Assembly: GCA_015847255.1 (NCBI GenBank)
Contig: JADLZK010007659.1
Location: 22,042 to 86,041 of the forward strand
Length of the DNA stretch: 64,000 nucleotides
Origin: Hyparrhenia diplandra
Taxonomy: Eukaryota > Streptophyta > Magnoliopsida > Poales > Poaceae
Reading direction: 5' to 3'
Position 1 is the first letter of the stretch. Every line of letters begins with the position of its first letter. The notes under the pieces were generated by a model, which did no database searches, had not been told where the DNA came from, and saw only the letters and a program-made list of their open reading frames with translations. A program made the translations under genes and the position numbers. Below are positions 1 to 11,724 of this stretch, one piece after another.

Positions 1-450
1 GCTCCACCACTAGAGAAGAGTTGTGCCAAAACGGGGTCTTATAACCAAGGAGAAGAAGCTCGTAGTAATTTTGGTCAGAAGTGGGCCTGAGTAAGAAGTG
101 TGGGCCGCTAGATGCAAATCCAACGTTTGAGTAATTCTGCTGTTGATTGTGGAAATTTGTTTCCAGAGCAATCTTGGCAGGTGTTCTGCATTTAGCTTAA
201 GTAGAAAGCAGAGTTTGAGTTACAATGTACAAGAAACATGCTCCAAAAACACAAAAATGAGACACTAATGCCTAGTATACCTACTGGAGTTGAAAGCTTC
301 AATGATGTCGTTGTTGAAATGGACCTGCATATCTTCGTTACAAGTTGACACGTACGTGTAGGACGTTTCACAAGAAGGAACACAGCTAGATTGCCACTGC
401 ATCGCACGGTGCAGCACAAGAGATTGACAAGCCAGAAGGAGAAATCAGGC
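1..450. other. 3' flank of the transporter gene, no gene seen
   Basis: I see no coding region here. The stretch lies downstream of the stop codon of the minus-strand inositol transporter, so its right part is probably that gene's 3' untranslated region. The short frames in it have no recognisable protein content. Confidence 0.5.
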
Positions 451-2632
451 TCAGACGCCGGCGTTCTTGCCACTCTCCTTGCCGTCGTCGTCGGCGTGGC
501 GTCGAGGCGCCCAGAACCTGATCCTGAGCTCGCGGCGCTCGAGCATCTTATCCACCTCCTCGATGGGTAGTCCCCTTAGTCTCCGGCACGCAGACGAGCA
601 CGAAGGCTAGCGCGGCGACGGACAGTCCACCGAAGATGAGGAACGTCCACGACGTCCCGATGGCCTCCGTGAGCGACAGGAACGACTGCGCCACGGCGAG
701 GTTGAACACCCAGTTCGCCGTGGCCGCCGCGCCGCCGCACACGCCGCGGTACCGCAGCGGGTAGATCTCCGAGTTGACGATCCATGGCACGGTGCCCATG
801 CCGGGGAGAAGAAGATGATGTAGAGCGCCAGACCCAGCAGCGCCAGCCAGCCGTACGGGCTCGGGCACCCGCGCGTGTACCATAGCCGGCCCTCGCCGTG
901 GCACGCGTGACGCACCGTGTTGTTGGACACCAGGCATGCCCCCGGTAGCATCTTGCCGGCGCTCGACGCGCAGAAGCCGCACTCGCTCGAACCCACCGCC
1001 TTCAGGCACCGCGTGCAGTCCCAGTAGCTGCCGCCGGTGGCCGACGACGCCGACGACGACGAGAGGTAGGATGGGCATGTCAGCGAGGCGTCGAAGTGTG
1101 CGGTCTCGGCGGCGCTGACGGCCGGGGAGTGGGACGTGGTCTCGTGGAACACGGCGGTGAGCACGCCGAGGGAGAGGATGACGCCGACGAGGCTGATGAC
1201 GAGCAGCTTCTTCCTGCCGGTGCGGTCGATGAAGTAGATGCTGACGATGGATCCCAGCGCGTTGAGGCCCGAGGTGACGAGCGATAGCGCCAGCGCCGTC
1301 TGGTTGGACGCGAACCCGGCCAGCTGCACGATCGTCGGGCTGTAGTACATCACCGTGTTGATGCCCACCAGCTGCTGGAACACCTGCAGACCCACGCCGG
1401 CGACCAGACCCCGCCGCACCGTCGCCGTCCGCAGCAACGCCGTCACGCTCACCTTCTCCGACGACCCCCGTTCCCGCACCTCCGCCGCCACCGACTCCTT
1501 CAGCTCCTCGATCTCCCGCTCCACCTCCTCCGCCGAGTAGATCCGCCTTAGGATCGACTCTGCTTCGTCTGCCCTCCCCTGTTTCATTTCATTTCAATTT
1601 CTCTGAATTCAAACAAAAATGGATAGGAGAAGAAAAGAAGATGGAAACCTTTCTGTAGAGCCAGCGTGGGGATTCAGGGAGAGCGAGCATGAGGCCGAAC
1701 TGGACGACGGCAGGGACGGCGGCGACGCCAAGCATCCACCGCCACGTGCCGGGCGCCTTGGTGAAGGCGAGGTTGATGAGGTATGCCAGGAACTGGCCGC
1801 CGGTGATGAGGAAGGCGTTGGTGCTGACGAGCGCGCCGCGGATCCTGGCGGGGACGCCTCGGAGATGTAGAGCGGGGCGGTCATGGAGGCCATGCCGACG
1901 CCGAGGCCGACGAAGACGCGGCCCACCACCAGCTGCGCGGGACCCATGGCCGACGCCATGATCACGGCGCCCGCGAAGAAAGAGGAAGTCGGCCACCAGG
2001 ATCGACGTCCGACGCCCGAACCGGTCCGTCGTCCACCCGCCGATCGCCGCGCCGATGATCGCGCCCGCCACCGCCATGCTCACGATCATTTCCTGCGCCC
2101 ACGATTCTCAGTCAGCAATGCATTGCTTGTTTCTTACTGATTGATTGATTGATTGATTTAGTCCAATCGGTCGAATCGCATCAAGATTGATTGATTTTTT
2201 CGTTCTTGGATTATCTTACCTGGAGCCATGTGTTCCTGTCCACTGAAACGAAGTCGTCGCGGATGTAAAGCAGAGCTCCCGAAATGACACCTGCTCAGAC
2301 ACACAGAAGCAGAGCTCACGTCACTGGTCACTTGCTCACTAACACACGATCTTGTCGAACACTTTTCCTGCAGATCCTACTACTACTGAAATTTAAATCA
2401 TTTCGGCCACCAATAACCACTATCTGGTTGGATACAATCATCATCAGAACTCCTAAAAGATCAGAAATGAAAGTGCAGTGACGCAGGCAGGCACGCACCG
2501 GTGTCGTAGCCGAAGAGGGAGGCCGCCGATGCCGGCGGAGAAGGCGAGGCGGAGGACGTAGGGGTTCCTCCACGAGAGGGAGAAGCACTCCTTGAAGGTG
2601 GAGCCGTCGAACTCGTGAACGCCGCCCTCCAT
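451..2632 (-). CDS. Inositol transporter, INT2/INT4-like (MFS sugar transporter family), four exons with five 1-nt indels
   Basis: The product resembles plant INT proteins, proton-coupled myo-inositol carriers with 12 membrane spans. Exons read from the sequence on the minus strand are 2632-2499, 2290-2220, 2092-1649 and 1578-451, all with GT-AG introns. Without the indels the exons sum to 1776 nt (591 residues), close to the family's roughly 580. Visible motifs are SAGIGGL then FGYDTG (TM1), VISGALLYIRDDF (exon 2), DRFGRR, PESPRWLYRK, QQLVGINTVMYYSP, DRTGRKK, GMGTVPWIVNSEIYP and PETKG. A cysteine-rich extracellular loop (CTRCLK, ECGFCAS, CPSPYG) marks the INT2/3/4 group rather than tonoplast INT1. 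The start is the ATG at 2632 giving MEGGVHEFDG; the stop is at 451-453. Single-base indels lie near 2517-2519 (extra G), 1978-1981 (extra A), 1849-1856 (missing base), 804-809 (missing base) and 571-575 (extra base). Those in exon 3 cancel, as do those in exon 4. It is either a young pseudogene or a functional gene with consensus errors. Confidence 0.9.
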
Positions 2633-2781
2633 GGCCGACGCTGACGGCACCAAGCGAGCTTCCTGAGCTCACACCTCCCCTCCCTCCGGCGGTCCACGTC
2701 CACCAAACCTTATCCTTGCTTCTTGGACTCCCAATCACAAATAATGGAGGGTTTCGAGTTTGGACTGGTATGCCTGTATGT

Positions 2782-2791
2782 GTATATATAT
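2782..2791 (-). promoter_or_regulatory. Candidate TATA box of the inositol transporter gene
   Basis: A TATATATA run lies about 150 bp upstream of the transporter's ATG on the minus strand. Position and sequence fit a plant TATA box, but no transcription start is visible from sequence alone. Confidence 0.35.
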
Positions 2792-3583
2792 TACTACGTG
2801 GAGCTTAGCTGATGCCATTGCCTGTCTTGTTGCGTGTGGATTATTGCAGAGAGAGACTGATAAAACCGAGAAGATTCCGGGGGCCCGAATTGACCCCAAG
2901 GGCGTGCTGTCGACTTGCAGCTTTGACTACATGACTAATAGCTCTCCCTATGTGTGATGGGGACGCGATGATGATGATTGGATGGAAAATAACAGCCACC
3001 GATTGGTACTACTATTGGACAAGGTATCTGTCTCTCATCTTTGCTGCCACCTCGGGTGTGCAGGACAATTTTTTGTGCAACCAATTCTAGCATAAGTGTC
3101 CGTGAATTACTCTTCAAATGTTCGTTTCTTATTCTGCATTTATTAGCAGTGGCGGATCCAGGATTAATATGTAGGGTTAAAGAAGTTTAAAGCGGTTTTG
3201 TTTTAAAACGTAGATGAATCACCTTCAGAATACTACATGAGAAGAAAAATAGACAGTTTTTTTTATATATCAATAATATATGACAACATGACACGTGGTA
3301 CCCATTATTCTTCAAAGTTCTAAACGCAGAAGAGGATGGGACTAAATTATTTTAAGACAGTAACATACGACGATATTTCATATTTTCAAACCATTTTATG
3401 CTTTTTAATTTTTCTATGCAAACATTCCAGTATCTACAAACACTAATTCATCAAGGATCATGTACATATAAACATAAGCAACAACAAATACAGTTGGAAA
3501 ATACACACCCAAATTTAGGTTAATGGTGAGACTGTAAACGACAGAACAAGAACAATAAAAACAAATTTTAGAAACAAAGATAA
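2792..3583. other. Intergenic region, no gene
   Basis: No coding signal. A GTGGCGGATCCAGGA word near 3150 has an inverted, imperfect partner (CTAGATCTGCCCCT) near 3961-3974. This may mark the termini of an old DNA transposon spanning about 3148-3974 with the Tourist-type MITE inside it, but I could not define a target duplication. Confidence 0.3.
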
Positions 3584-3869
3584 GGGCACTCACAATGCTA
3601 GAAACTATCATGGTTTCTATAGTCTTGGACATTGTGTCAAGAAACCATCTTCCACAATACAATTTTATATCATGATGTTACATAACCCACTTGTCACTCT
3701 CACATATTGTCTTGGTTTATGTGAAGACTTGGTTTCTTAGTTAGACTTGGTTTCTTATGTTTTTCCTCTCTCTCTTCAATAAGTATAGCACCACATCAAC
3801 AAAAAGCAATAAATAGAGGGGTAATAAATGAGGATAGAAATTATGATAGAGTCTGGATTGTGAGTGCTC
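3584..3869. mobile_element. Tourist-type MITE (PIF/Harbinger)
   Basis: This 286-bp element starts GGGCACTCACAATG and ends ATTGTGAGTGCTC, giving terminal inverted repeats that continue into GAAACTATCAT / ATGATAGAGTC with mismatches. It is flanked by TAA on both sides (3581-3583 and 3870-3872), the 3-bp target duplication of PIF/Harbinger elements. No coding capacity. Confidence 0.75.
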
Positions 3870-3924
3870 TAACAAGTCCAATTCATATCAACATCTACCC
3901 TAGGCCATTGCATGGGATACACGG

Positions 3925-4500
3925 TGGGTGGGTTGGGGGGTGGGGGGCTCAAGCCCCTCCGCTAGATCTGCCCCTAACTAGTAACAAAACTTACCCTGCC
4001 ATGAGACATTGCAAATCAACACCTTGTTGCTTAATTGTTTAATACTTGGCTTTGTTTCATACATATAAGTGGATTCTTCAATGGTTTATGATGTCCCTTC
4101 TCGTTGTTCATTTAATTTCCACTATTCAAGATTGAGTTTCTAACTGCACCCAAAAATGGAAAACACACCATTTTGAATGCAACATTCTACATTTTTGTGG
4201 TTTTGCAATCATGGCAGTGTTGGAAGAGGATGACATGAGAAGAGGCGTCCCAAGTTACTAAGCCGTGCAGTATTAATACTGTCACAAGATCTGAAAATGA
4301 TGATAGATAGTGTTGTCATGGAGGGAACCTCGATGATGATGTCAATGAGCTCGGCGGCGGATGCGTCGACTGGCCGTGGGTGCCGCGTGGTCGATTGTGG
4401 ATGCCTCAAGGTGGTGGACAGTGGCTCGCGGCATGGGGACACTAGGGGGCTCATGCCCCTCCACCCCACCACTAGATCTGCCCCTATAACTAGTAGCAAA
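3925..4500. repeat. Diverged direct repeat of an interspersed element end
   Basis: The segment near 3930-4015 (GGGGGCTCAAGCCCCTCC, CTAGATCTGCCCCT, ACTAGTAACAAAACTTACCCT) recurs diverged at about 4440-4530. These look like two copies of one transposon terminus, or a short tandem duplication of it. No gene is seen between them. Confidence 0.45.
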
Positions 4501-4660
4501 ACTTACCCTTTCATGAAAAATTGCAATGAACTTATATGGTGTGAACACGGATGGTGGCCAATCTCAATGTGGGGAGAGAACATATAAACCTAAGTACATG
4601 GCATGTCAGCCTCTCTATAATTGTACCATGGAGTAGTACTTGAAAACTATCTGAGGGTTA

Positions 4661-5022
4661 GAGCATTTCCAACAAGTTTCCAAACCCACTCCCAATCTCA
4701 ATTCCGATTTATTGTGTTACTTCGAAAAATCGACTCATTCACACAAAAAGTATTAGAAAGACGTGGAATTTGAAAGGACGTGGGCAACAATAAGGAGTAG
4801 GAGCAGAATTCCCAATACAAATGTACACTAAAAATAAAGATAGTATGCAAATGGTTACGGTGATTTGTAAATGGTCCAGGAAGATGAGAAATTGTCTTTT
4901 ATTATATTTTAGGAACGAGATTTTTTTTTTTTGGGGGAATGTATTGGAGGAGCCCAATAAGTATGCTTGTAAATTTTTTTAGCCACTTGGGAAAGTGATT
5001 GATGAAACTATTGGAGATGCTC
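4661..5022. mobile_element. Tourist-type MITE (PIF/Harbinger)
   Basis: The element begins GAGCATTTCCAACAAGTTTC and ends GAAACTATTGGAGATGCTC, the common grass GAGCATCTCCAA terminal inverted repeat. TTA flanks both ends (4658-4660 and 5023-5025), matching the PIF/Harbinger target preference. It is 362 bp with no coding capacity. Confidence 0.8.
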
Positions 5023-5266
5023 TTACCTAAACATACTGGTACTGTTGAACAGTAAGTTAGGTACAACAGTTTAGTTTGTATGCATATTTGTCAATGTATA
5101 TATAACTCAGGAATTAGTTTATCTTCTCTCACATAATTGTCACTAAATCAATTACGTCATGAAAAAACAACTCAGGAAATAATTCATTTCTTTATTTATG
5201 TTGTAGATATTAGGAAGAACTTTCCAATTACTCCTATAAAGATAAGGTAACAAAAGAAATAACTTT

Positions 5267-5690
5267 TAAAAAAAAACTTCGGTCGGGTGGGGAAAGACCG
5301 CCCCCCGCATTGTTCTTAAGAAGAAACCTCGGTTTCCCCGGCGAGAAAAAATCCCGAACTCGGTCCCGCCCGACACTAGGAGCTTCAAGCCTATGGGAAC
5401 TACGATCCTCAATCCATTTTGGAAGACGGGGGCGAATTACACGAACCCAAGAGCGGTATACCAACCCGAGCTGGGGCGGACAACGTAGCCCCCGGGCGGT
5501 ATACCAACCGGAACCCACAACTCGATCCATACGGTGCACTGGGCGAGCTCTTAACTAGTGCTTTGGCACACGGGACTAACGAGGGAATTTTTTAACCTGG
5601 CACGAAATTCGCTTCCACGGGGATTCGAACTCGGGACGCGTGGAGTGTCGCTCGAGTGACTTAGACAACCCGGACTAAGCACCCTTTGGC
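5267..5690 (-). mobile_element. tRNA-derived SINE-like retroposon with perfect 17-bp target duplication
   Basis: Read on the minus strand, the element carries a pol III B-box-like GTTCGAATCC (5621-5631 region), a plausible A box about 40 nt before it, and a T-rich 3' tail next to the left flank. A T-rich tail is known for Poaceae p-SINE1 and Au SINEs. It is flanked by perfect direct repeats acaaaagaaataacttt at 5250-5266 and 5691-5707. At 424 bp it is long for a simple SINE, so the body may be composite. I cannot assign a named family. Confidence 0.72.
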
Positions 5691-5707
5691 ACAAAAGAAA
5701 TAACTTT

Positions 5708-7567
5708 CCTAATCAGCAAAGGTATTTTTTGGCCCGTGTGGCTAGCCGTGCCAAAATGCGATCAAACTTCGTGAAAGCAAGATCATGGAAAGGCCCCCAA
5801 CAATGCGGGCACATGCTGGAAGATTGGGTGCTCTTGTCCAAGTGTGTAAAGCATGTGTAAAGCATGCACGCCAACTGTGTGGCCGGGCTTTTCTATATGT
5901 CTAGCTTTGTGTGACCACACTTGTACTTAGCTACATTGCACGACAACACCCACATATCTCTGTGTGGTTTCTAGAGCACAAGACAAGCGAGCGAGCACCC
6001 TTGTCCTCCAGACCGGCGCGTAAAGTGTTAGTGGTACGAATTAAGAAGAGATTAGTATAACTTATTTTTTATTTCACTCGTGTGGTGTGAGAGATTGTCT
6101 TTTTCGTATGATTGGACACCAATTGGTGGTGCCAAAGGCGATCCTGGAGGTTAAAGTAAGCGTGGAGTCTGGTCCCTACCATTCCCTGCCTACCAATTTC
6201 TCAGCGTGGTGGACACAAAGTTTATAGTAGTAAAAAAAAAAAGGATTCCAAATCAATGTGATTCACATCATCTAAGATAGACAAATCTCTTTCAAAGACC
6301 AATAACAAGAGCTACTAATAATTTTGAACTCTACTGCGGCCCGCATGCAAATGCGCGGACCATAGCCATGCGCTTCCTAGCTCCTTACTCGGCACGGGAC
6401 GCCTCTACCTTCTCCCGTGTGCCTCCCATTCTTCCTTCTCGCTCCCCCGTAGCCTCATCACCCTGCTCGGCTCCGATGGCGTCCATGCCGCCTCCACACC
6501 CATCTTGAACCACAAACAACCCTAACCCGAGCCCTCTGCTTTAGATTCGGTGCAAGCGCCCCTGCCTTATAACCCCTTCCCCTTCTCTGGTGGCGCACCG
6601 CTACCTCCACTGCACTTATGGCAACCTCTTCTTCCTCCAAATAAATCTACTATAAAATATATTTCATGATTAATTTAATTTACTTATTTTGTGTCATAAT
6701 GTAGTATTTTTTATATAACTTTGATCAAATCAAATTAATTGACTACTCGAAAAGTCCTAGGACAAATGCTCTCCACCCTTTCTTTGCAAAATATTTGTAA
6801 ATTTGCCGAGGTAGGCATCGGGACCTCATCACGTTTAAAACACAAAATTTACATATTCCGCGTTCCCCATCACGTTTGAGGGCCTTTCCTTAAAGGCCTC
6901 TAAAGAGTAAAGACTACTACCAGTACATTTTAAGGTAAAGGTAGGTGCCATTTGCATCTACACTTGGACCATATATAATCGGAAACAGTGCAAGTCCAGA
7001 ATATGAAACCGTCATGATTAGTTCTACAGTAATACAATTGTTCTCCATACCTAATTAATAAGCATAGATATGTTCCAAAGTTCAATAATGGATACAAGAA
7101 GAAAATATTACTTGGACTTTGATTGGAACCAACTCCAATCATTAATTAGGGGAGAAAGGAGAGATTCTCTTTGTGCGATGCATATATATCACATAATTAA
7201 CACGGCTCTGCTGCATGGTTTCAAAATTCCAACCACGTTTGAGCGGTCCCTGGAAAATACGTAGAGAACTGAGGTTCCAGACTTCCAGTATGGCACCTCT
7301 AGAGAGATAATTTGTGTTTGACCAGTCAGTAAGCTACAAAGTGGATTGGGCTAGCACTATCCCCTCTCGTGAGAGATTCTCTTGCGTGGTGCAATGGGAC
7401 TTCTTGTCCATGCATGGCTGAACTGAAGATGCTATGTATCGATGGGGAAGAACCAAAGAAGGGAGAGCTGCATGTGTAACACCTATGCTCTAGGGTGTAG
7501 TGGTAGGTATCAACCTGTTTTTCGTTGGACCCAGACATGCATCTTGTAACACCTATGATCAATTCGA
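5708..7567. other. Gene-free stretch
   Basis: Mixed AT-rich DNA with a short GC-richer patch (about 6340-6620) that contains only short frames without recognisable domains. No element termini with target duplications were found here. Confidence 0.4.
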
Positions 7568-9375
7568 TTTTTTTTTTCAAGAGCACGCCTAGACGCGTTT
7601 TTCATTAAGCAGACAGAGTGTTACAAACCATGGTCGATCCAGTAACACGATGATTATCGGGATCACCACCCTTACTTCTACTGGATTTTACATGAGCGAT
7701 TACATTGGAACAAACTTGCAACAAGAATGAAAATGAAGAGATGAAGCCAGAACTATCAAGCCTCCTCTTCCACAATCCCAGCCATGTTGAGATCCATGGC
7801 GGAAAGATCGATCCCACCTCCTAGTAGAGCCTCGAAGCAACTCTGTTTCGTTCGGTCATCTTGCCCCCAAACGCGCAACCACAAAATTCTGCTCAATTTC
7901 TGAGTCCACGGCATCATCGTCGACCTTCTCGCCAAGCTTACGAAGCGGCACCTTACATTGGACCGTTGCATTGGGGGGGCAGCGGTTTGCCCGCAATGCG
8001 TCCACTCCTCCGCGAGGGAATGGGTGACACCGGCATGCGGGGAACGGCGTAGCTTGGGCCCAGCCTTGATCGGGAGGGTGTTGAGGGGGGCGCATATCCA
8101 CGCCTCCGGCTTCTCTGGACCGGCGGTGTCCGCGGCGCTCAACATCATCATCGGAGGAGGGCTAGCATGGCGTAGTGTCGATGTCTACCTTAGACATCGA
8201 AGGAGCAAGCAGGCGGCGGGCGACATCCGACGACGGCGGGACTAGTCGGGCCGAGCACGGCGTCGTGGTGGGAGAGATGTCGGCTGGCCGCCGCCGCCAC
8301 CACCACGGCCCGGGCACGGGCACTCAAATTCGACATCGACCATGGCGGACCACCGGTCGGCCGTAGCGGCGGCGATGCGGACTCGCGATGTCCCGATCTT
8401 GAGCTTCGTCGTCGGCACACACGGACCAGCGAGTCCACTCCTCGAGTGTCGCGGTCCGGCCGGCAATCTCCTCCAACATTGGGTCGATCCATGCGTGCGG
8501 CCCCATGCTCGTGCGGAGCTCCACCCCGAGCAGGTCAGGCTCATGGAAACAGCCCGCATGAACAACGGAGAGGAGGTGGCAGCGTTGCCATGAGGAGGTG
8601 GCCACACGTACCCTCCACCTGTAGTGGCCCATGTCAGACGTCATTAGAATCGGGCGTTGATGGAGCCGAGGCGCTCCCACTGTTGCGGATACTCTTCTTC
8701 TCTGGCGGCGGCGGTTGTGGCGCGGATGTGGTCTGCAGCGGTCGAAGGGCCCACGCTCACCCACGACCTCGGCATGCGCCATGGGCGTGTGGCGCCCTAT
8801 GCCCCCAGCGCCCGGCAGTGCGGCGGCCTTGTATGAAGCTACAACTCGTCTTGGCGTGCGTGCCGAAGGCGGTTGAAGCATAGACCACGAAGGTCCTTGG
8901 GGGCACGCCTCGGCGGCCGGATGCGGGAAGCCGGCGGCGGCGGCGGACCTCCCGAAACCCATCCACGTTAGGTTTGGAGGAAAGGCGCGACGGATGCAGA
9001 AAAGTGGCAACAGTGGCGGCGAGGCCTAGCCACTCCCGAGGAGTTCCCTTGGCGGCGGCGACGCGGTGGGCGGTAGCACGGAGAGCCCGGCGCTGGAAAG
9101 CCGGGACTCGCGAGGCTGCGTCTTGACTTCCGAGCGATGGGCGGGGACCCGGTGCAGCCCATCTTGGTCGTACCCACCGCACGCTTGGGCCGCGGACTCG
9201 GTCTGCGCCGCCGCCCGCCTGTGGCGGTGGAGTACCTCGGTGGCTTCACGTCTGGGGAAGGGATCGCTTTGAGCCCAACCCGGTCTCCTACACCTTTGAA
9301 CCGGCGGCGACGCGGCCGTTCTTGCGTTGCGGCGTCCATGCGTTTTATTTCCTTCTCTAGCCACAACCCACAATG
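7568..9375 (-). mobile_element. L1-type LINE fragment (minus strand) with poly(A) tail
   Basis: The left edge, read on the minus strand, ends TGCTTAATGAAAAACGCGTC, then GTGCTCTTG and an A run (T run 7568-7577 on the plus strand). This is the layout of a plant L1 3' end. The body to about 9375 is GC-rich. A frame near 7760-7830 reads FEALLGGGIDLSAMDL, reminiscent of LINE ORF2 just before the reverse transcriptase domain, but no intact domain is present. The right boundary is approximate and no target duplication was found. Many overlapping frames in this stretch are by-products of GC-rich composition. Confidence 0.55.
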
Positions 9376-9395
9376 CAAGAATATGTTATTTGCTA

Positions 9396-9695
9396 CTCAC
9401 TCCATCCCAAATTGTCAGTCATTTCAAAAATCTTGGAGAGTCAAAACTTTTCAATTTGACCAAATTTATATGACAAGCCTCAAAAAATATATATATGACA
9501 AGATAATAACATTCATGATGCCAACTAAGTATTGTATCACTATTCATTAGATTCTTCATCAATTATATTTTCATAATATACCTATTTGATGTCTTAAATA
9601 TATTTATAGTTTTTCTATAAGTATGGTCGATCGTAAAAATACTTTGGCTCTTCAAGATTATTGGAATGACTTACAATTTGAAATGTAGGAAATAG
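9396..9695. mobile_element. Degenerate Stowaway-type MITE
   Basis: The ends ACTCACTCCATCCCAAATTG and its imperfect complement (TTGAAATGTAGGAAATAG read inward) form terminal repeats that continue into GTCAGTCATT / AATGACTTAC. TA lies at both borders (9394-9395, 9696-9697), as expected for Tc1/mariner-type MITEs. Confidence 0.65.
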
Positions 9696-9697
9696 TA

Positions 9698-10460
9698 GCT
9701 GTTTAGCATATTGTTGTTTGTTGAAGTGCCAAATGCATCAAACTGGTACCAAGGAGATGCTTATAGGAAAGGTTTTTTTTTGGGTGACTGGATGCTTATA
9801 GGAAGGTGGAATGAAGAAAAATGCAAAACGGTCAAGGCGTAGGGATTTGAGGTGGATACGAAAGGTTAGATGCTGATTTGAGGTGGATGTTTCTTGACCT
9901 TTGATGCATGAAACAAAAAACACTTTGTTATTCATTTGCAAAAGGGATGAGGGACACCTACACCATTATTATCTAAATTAAGTGGCCGTGGTAAAGTTCT
10001 TCTTTTAAAAAAAAAAAATAAAGTAAGAAAAGAAAACTCTCTCGTTTGCTAATCTTGTGTGTGGTCCGTGTCTGAAAAATACGCTGAAAAATTATCTCGT
10101 TTCCCGAGCTACTTTTCAATACGCGGAATGTCTCTGAATCCAATATATCCAACCTCATGTTGGCCCCCAAGAAAAAACTCCATTTTTTCAATAGTATTTC
10201 TTGTCTCGCCGCATGCAAATGGATCACATCACACCCTATACTACTACTACTTGTTGGGCCAAAGCACTGTTCATGGAGAAGGATGTCACGAGGAAACCAC
10301 ACATGTGCTCATGCTTCTTCCATATTGTGTCATCCATCATGTGTCATCCATGTAATGCACGATGCAGAGGAGATTTGCCGTAAAGCCAGATTGTGTCATC
10401 CACCATGTCTTTATTTGACCTAGTGACACTAGCTGTCTGTCTGTGTGGTGACACAATTAA
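9698..10460. other. Gene-free stretch
   Basis: AT-rich, no supported gene. A short near-repeat, GGATGCTTATAGGAA / GAGATGCTTATAGGAA, occurs around 9755-9805, and an A run lies at 10008-10018. Confidence 0.35.
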
Positions 10461-10464
10461 GCAC

Positions 10465-10600
10465 GCTGAAAAACGTCTGTTCCGTTGGTCCAAAGCCGTC
10501 GCAATCTGACAGATTCAGAGTATAATCAAAATCAGCCAATGAAATCCCTTGTTAAAAACGCCTGGTCACATCGTCACATCACATCGCATGGGATCTGCTT
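10465..10600. repeat. Segmental repeat X, copy 1 (copy 2 at about 13805-13955)
   Basis: The stretch holding GTCTGTTCCGTTGGTCC, CTGACAGATTCAGAGTATAA and AATGAAATCCCTTGTTAAAA is repeated with few changes near 13830-13950. In both places it is followed by CTGTTCCAGTGTCCAAGGG. The repeat is part of the larger duplicated block around the F-box gene and may represent its duplicated upstream region. It has no coding signal. Confidence 0.7.
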
Positions 10601-10888
10601 GTCGACTGTTCCAGTGTCCAAGGGTTGTCGTGTGTTCCTGAGAAATGGTTTGGTCGTTGCTAGCGAGGAAGAACGGTTTGTTGGCTGCCTTGAGCTCTTG
10701 ACTCACATACAGACAGTTGGCTTTGGATGTTACGTACAGTATCGTGGACAACTATCTTTGGATGTTACGTATAGTATTGTGGACAACATGCAGTTGCAGT
10801 TTTTAGGCAGCAGGTTTCAGGATTGCACGGTCTCTTTGTTGGTTGCAGATATTTAATTTCTCTCTTCTTTCCTTTCTTTTATTTATAA

Positions 10889-11660
10889 AAAAATGAAGAG
10901 ATGGTGGCCATTCAATAAGTTAAGTAATACATGGAAAGAAAAAATTGGAGTTGGCCTTTAATGTTAGGATTAATTTTTCAAGTTAGAATTTGATTTTTGT
11001 GTCTAATATTTGTAGTAAATGGTCTAATTCCCTTGTAAGGAATGAAACCAGATTTTATGCATTATATGTAAAAAAAAAAAAGTTAGGTAAATGGAGAGGA
11101 AAAATTTGAGGTGTGGCAAGCCGGTAAGTTAATCGCAAATACAGATGGGCTCATTTACAGTTCCGCGGACGTATGGGCCGACTCCTCGCACTAATGGACT
11201 AGTGGACCTCAACAGTCAACAGTGGGCCACATCAAAGAATAGAGGTCCATACTCCAACAGAGACAAGATCTTCCTTCCTTCCATCCCCATGTTAGTTTGA
11301 GGTTCTGGCCCATTAATTGTATTAAATCCATTTTCTTTGAGTCTTCCTTTTTTTTCTTCTTCTAGATAGGAGCATATAGGACGTATAAAATCCTTGAAAG
11401 CACAGTGTACCCGAGAAAATTATGATTTAGATTTTTTTTATGTTTGGAAAATTATGACCCTCTTCATATAAGTATATCTATTTCACATGCAAACTAATAA
11501 ACAAAGAGATGAATGAACAAAAACTATTGAGCCCAATAGTTTGCTTATTAATGTATTGATGATTTTTTTAGGAAAATTAATTTATTGATGATGAGTACAA
11601 TTTGGAAATAATTAATTTATTATTTGGAACAATAATGAGCATTGAGCATAAACATGGTAG
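10889..11660. repeat. Segmental module Y, copy 1 (ancestral, without SINE or MITE)
   Basis: The module runs from ATGAAGAGATGGTGGCCATT through GTATGGGCCGACTCCTCGC and GGACTAGTGGACCTCAACAG to an AT-rich tail. It recurs at about 21314-22640 and, partly, at 23023-23560. This copy lacks both the SINE and the Stowaway-type MITE present in the 21-kb copy, so it shows the uninterrupted sites. No coding potential is visible. Confidence 0.8.
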
Positions 11661-11724
11661 ACAGAAGAAGTTCATTTCTCTGTTAAATATTTGTATTACA
11701 ATCTATTTGCATCTGCTTCAGTAA

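Noticed and set aside
7756..9378. Many overlapping long frames on both strands
   Set aside because: They arise from GC-rich composition of a LINE-like segment. No start context, domain or consistent codon signal supports a host gene.
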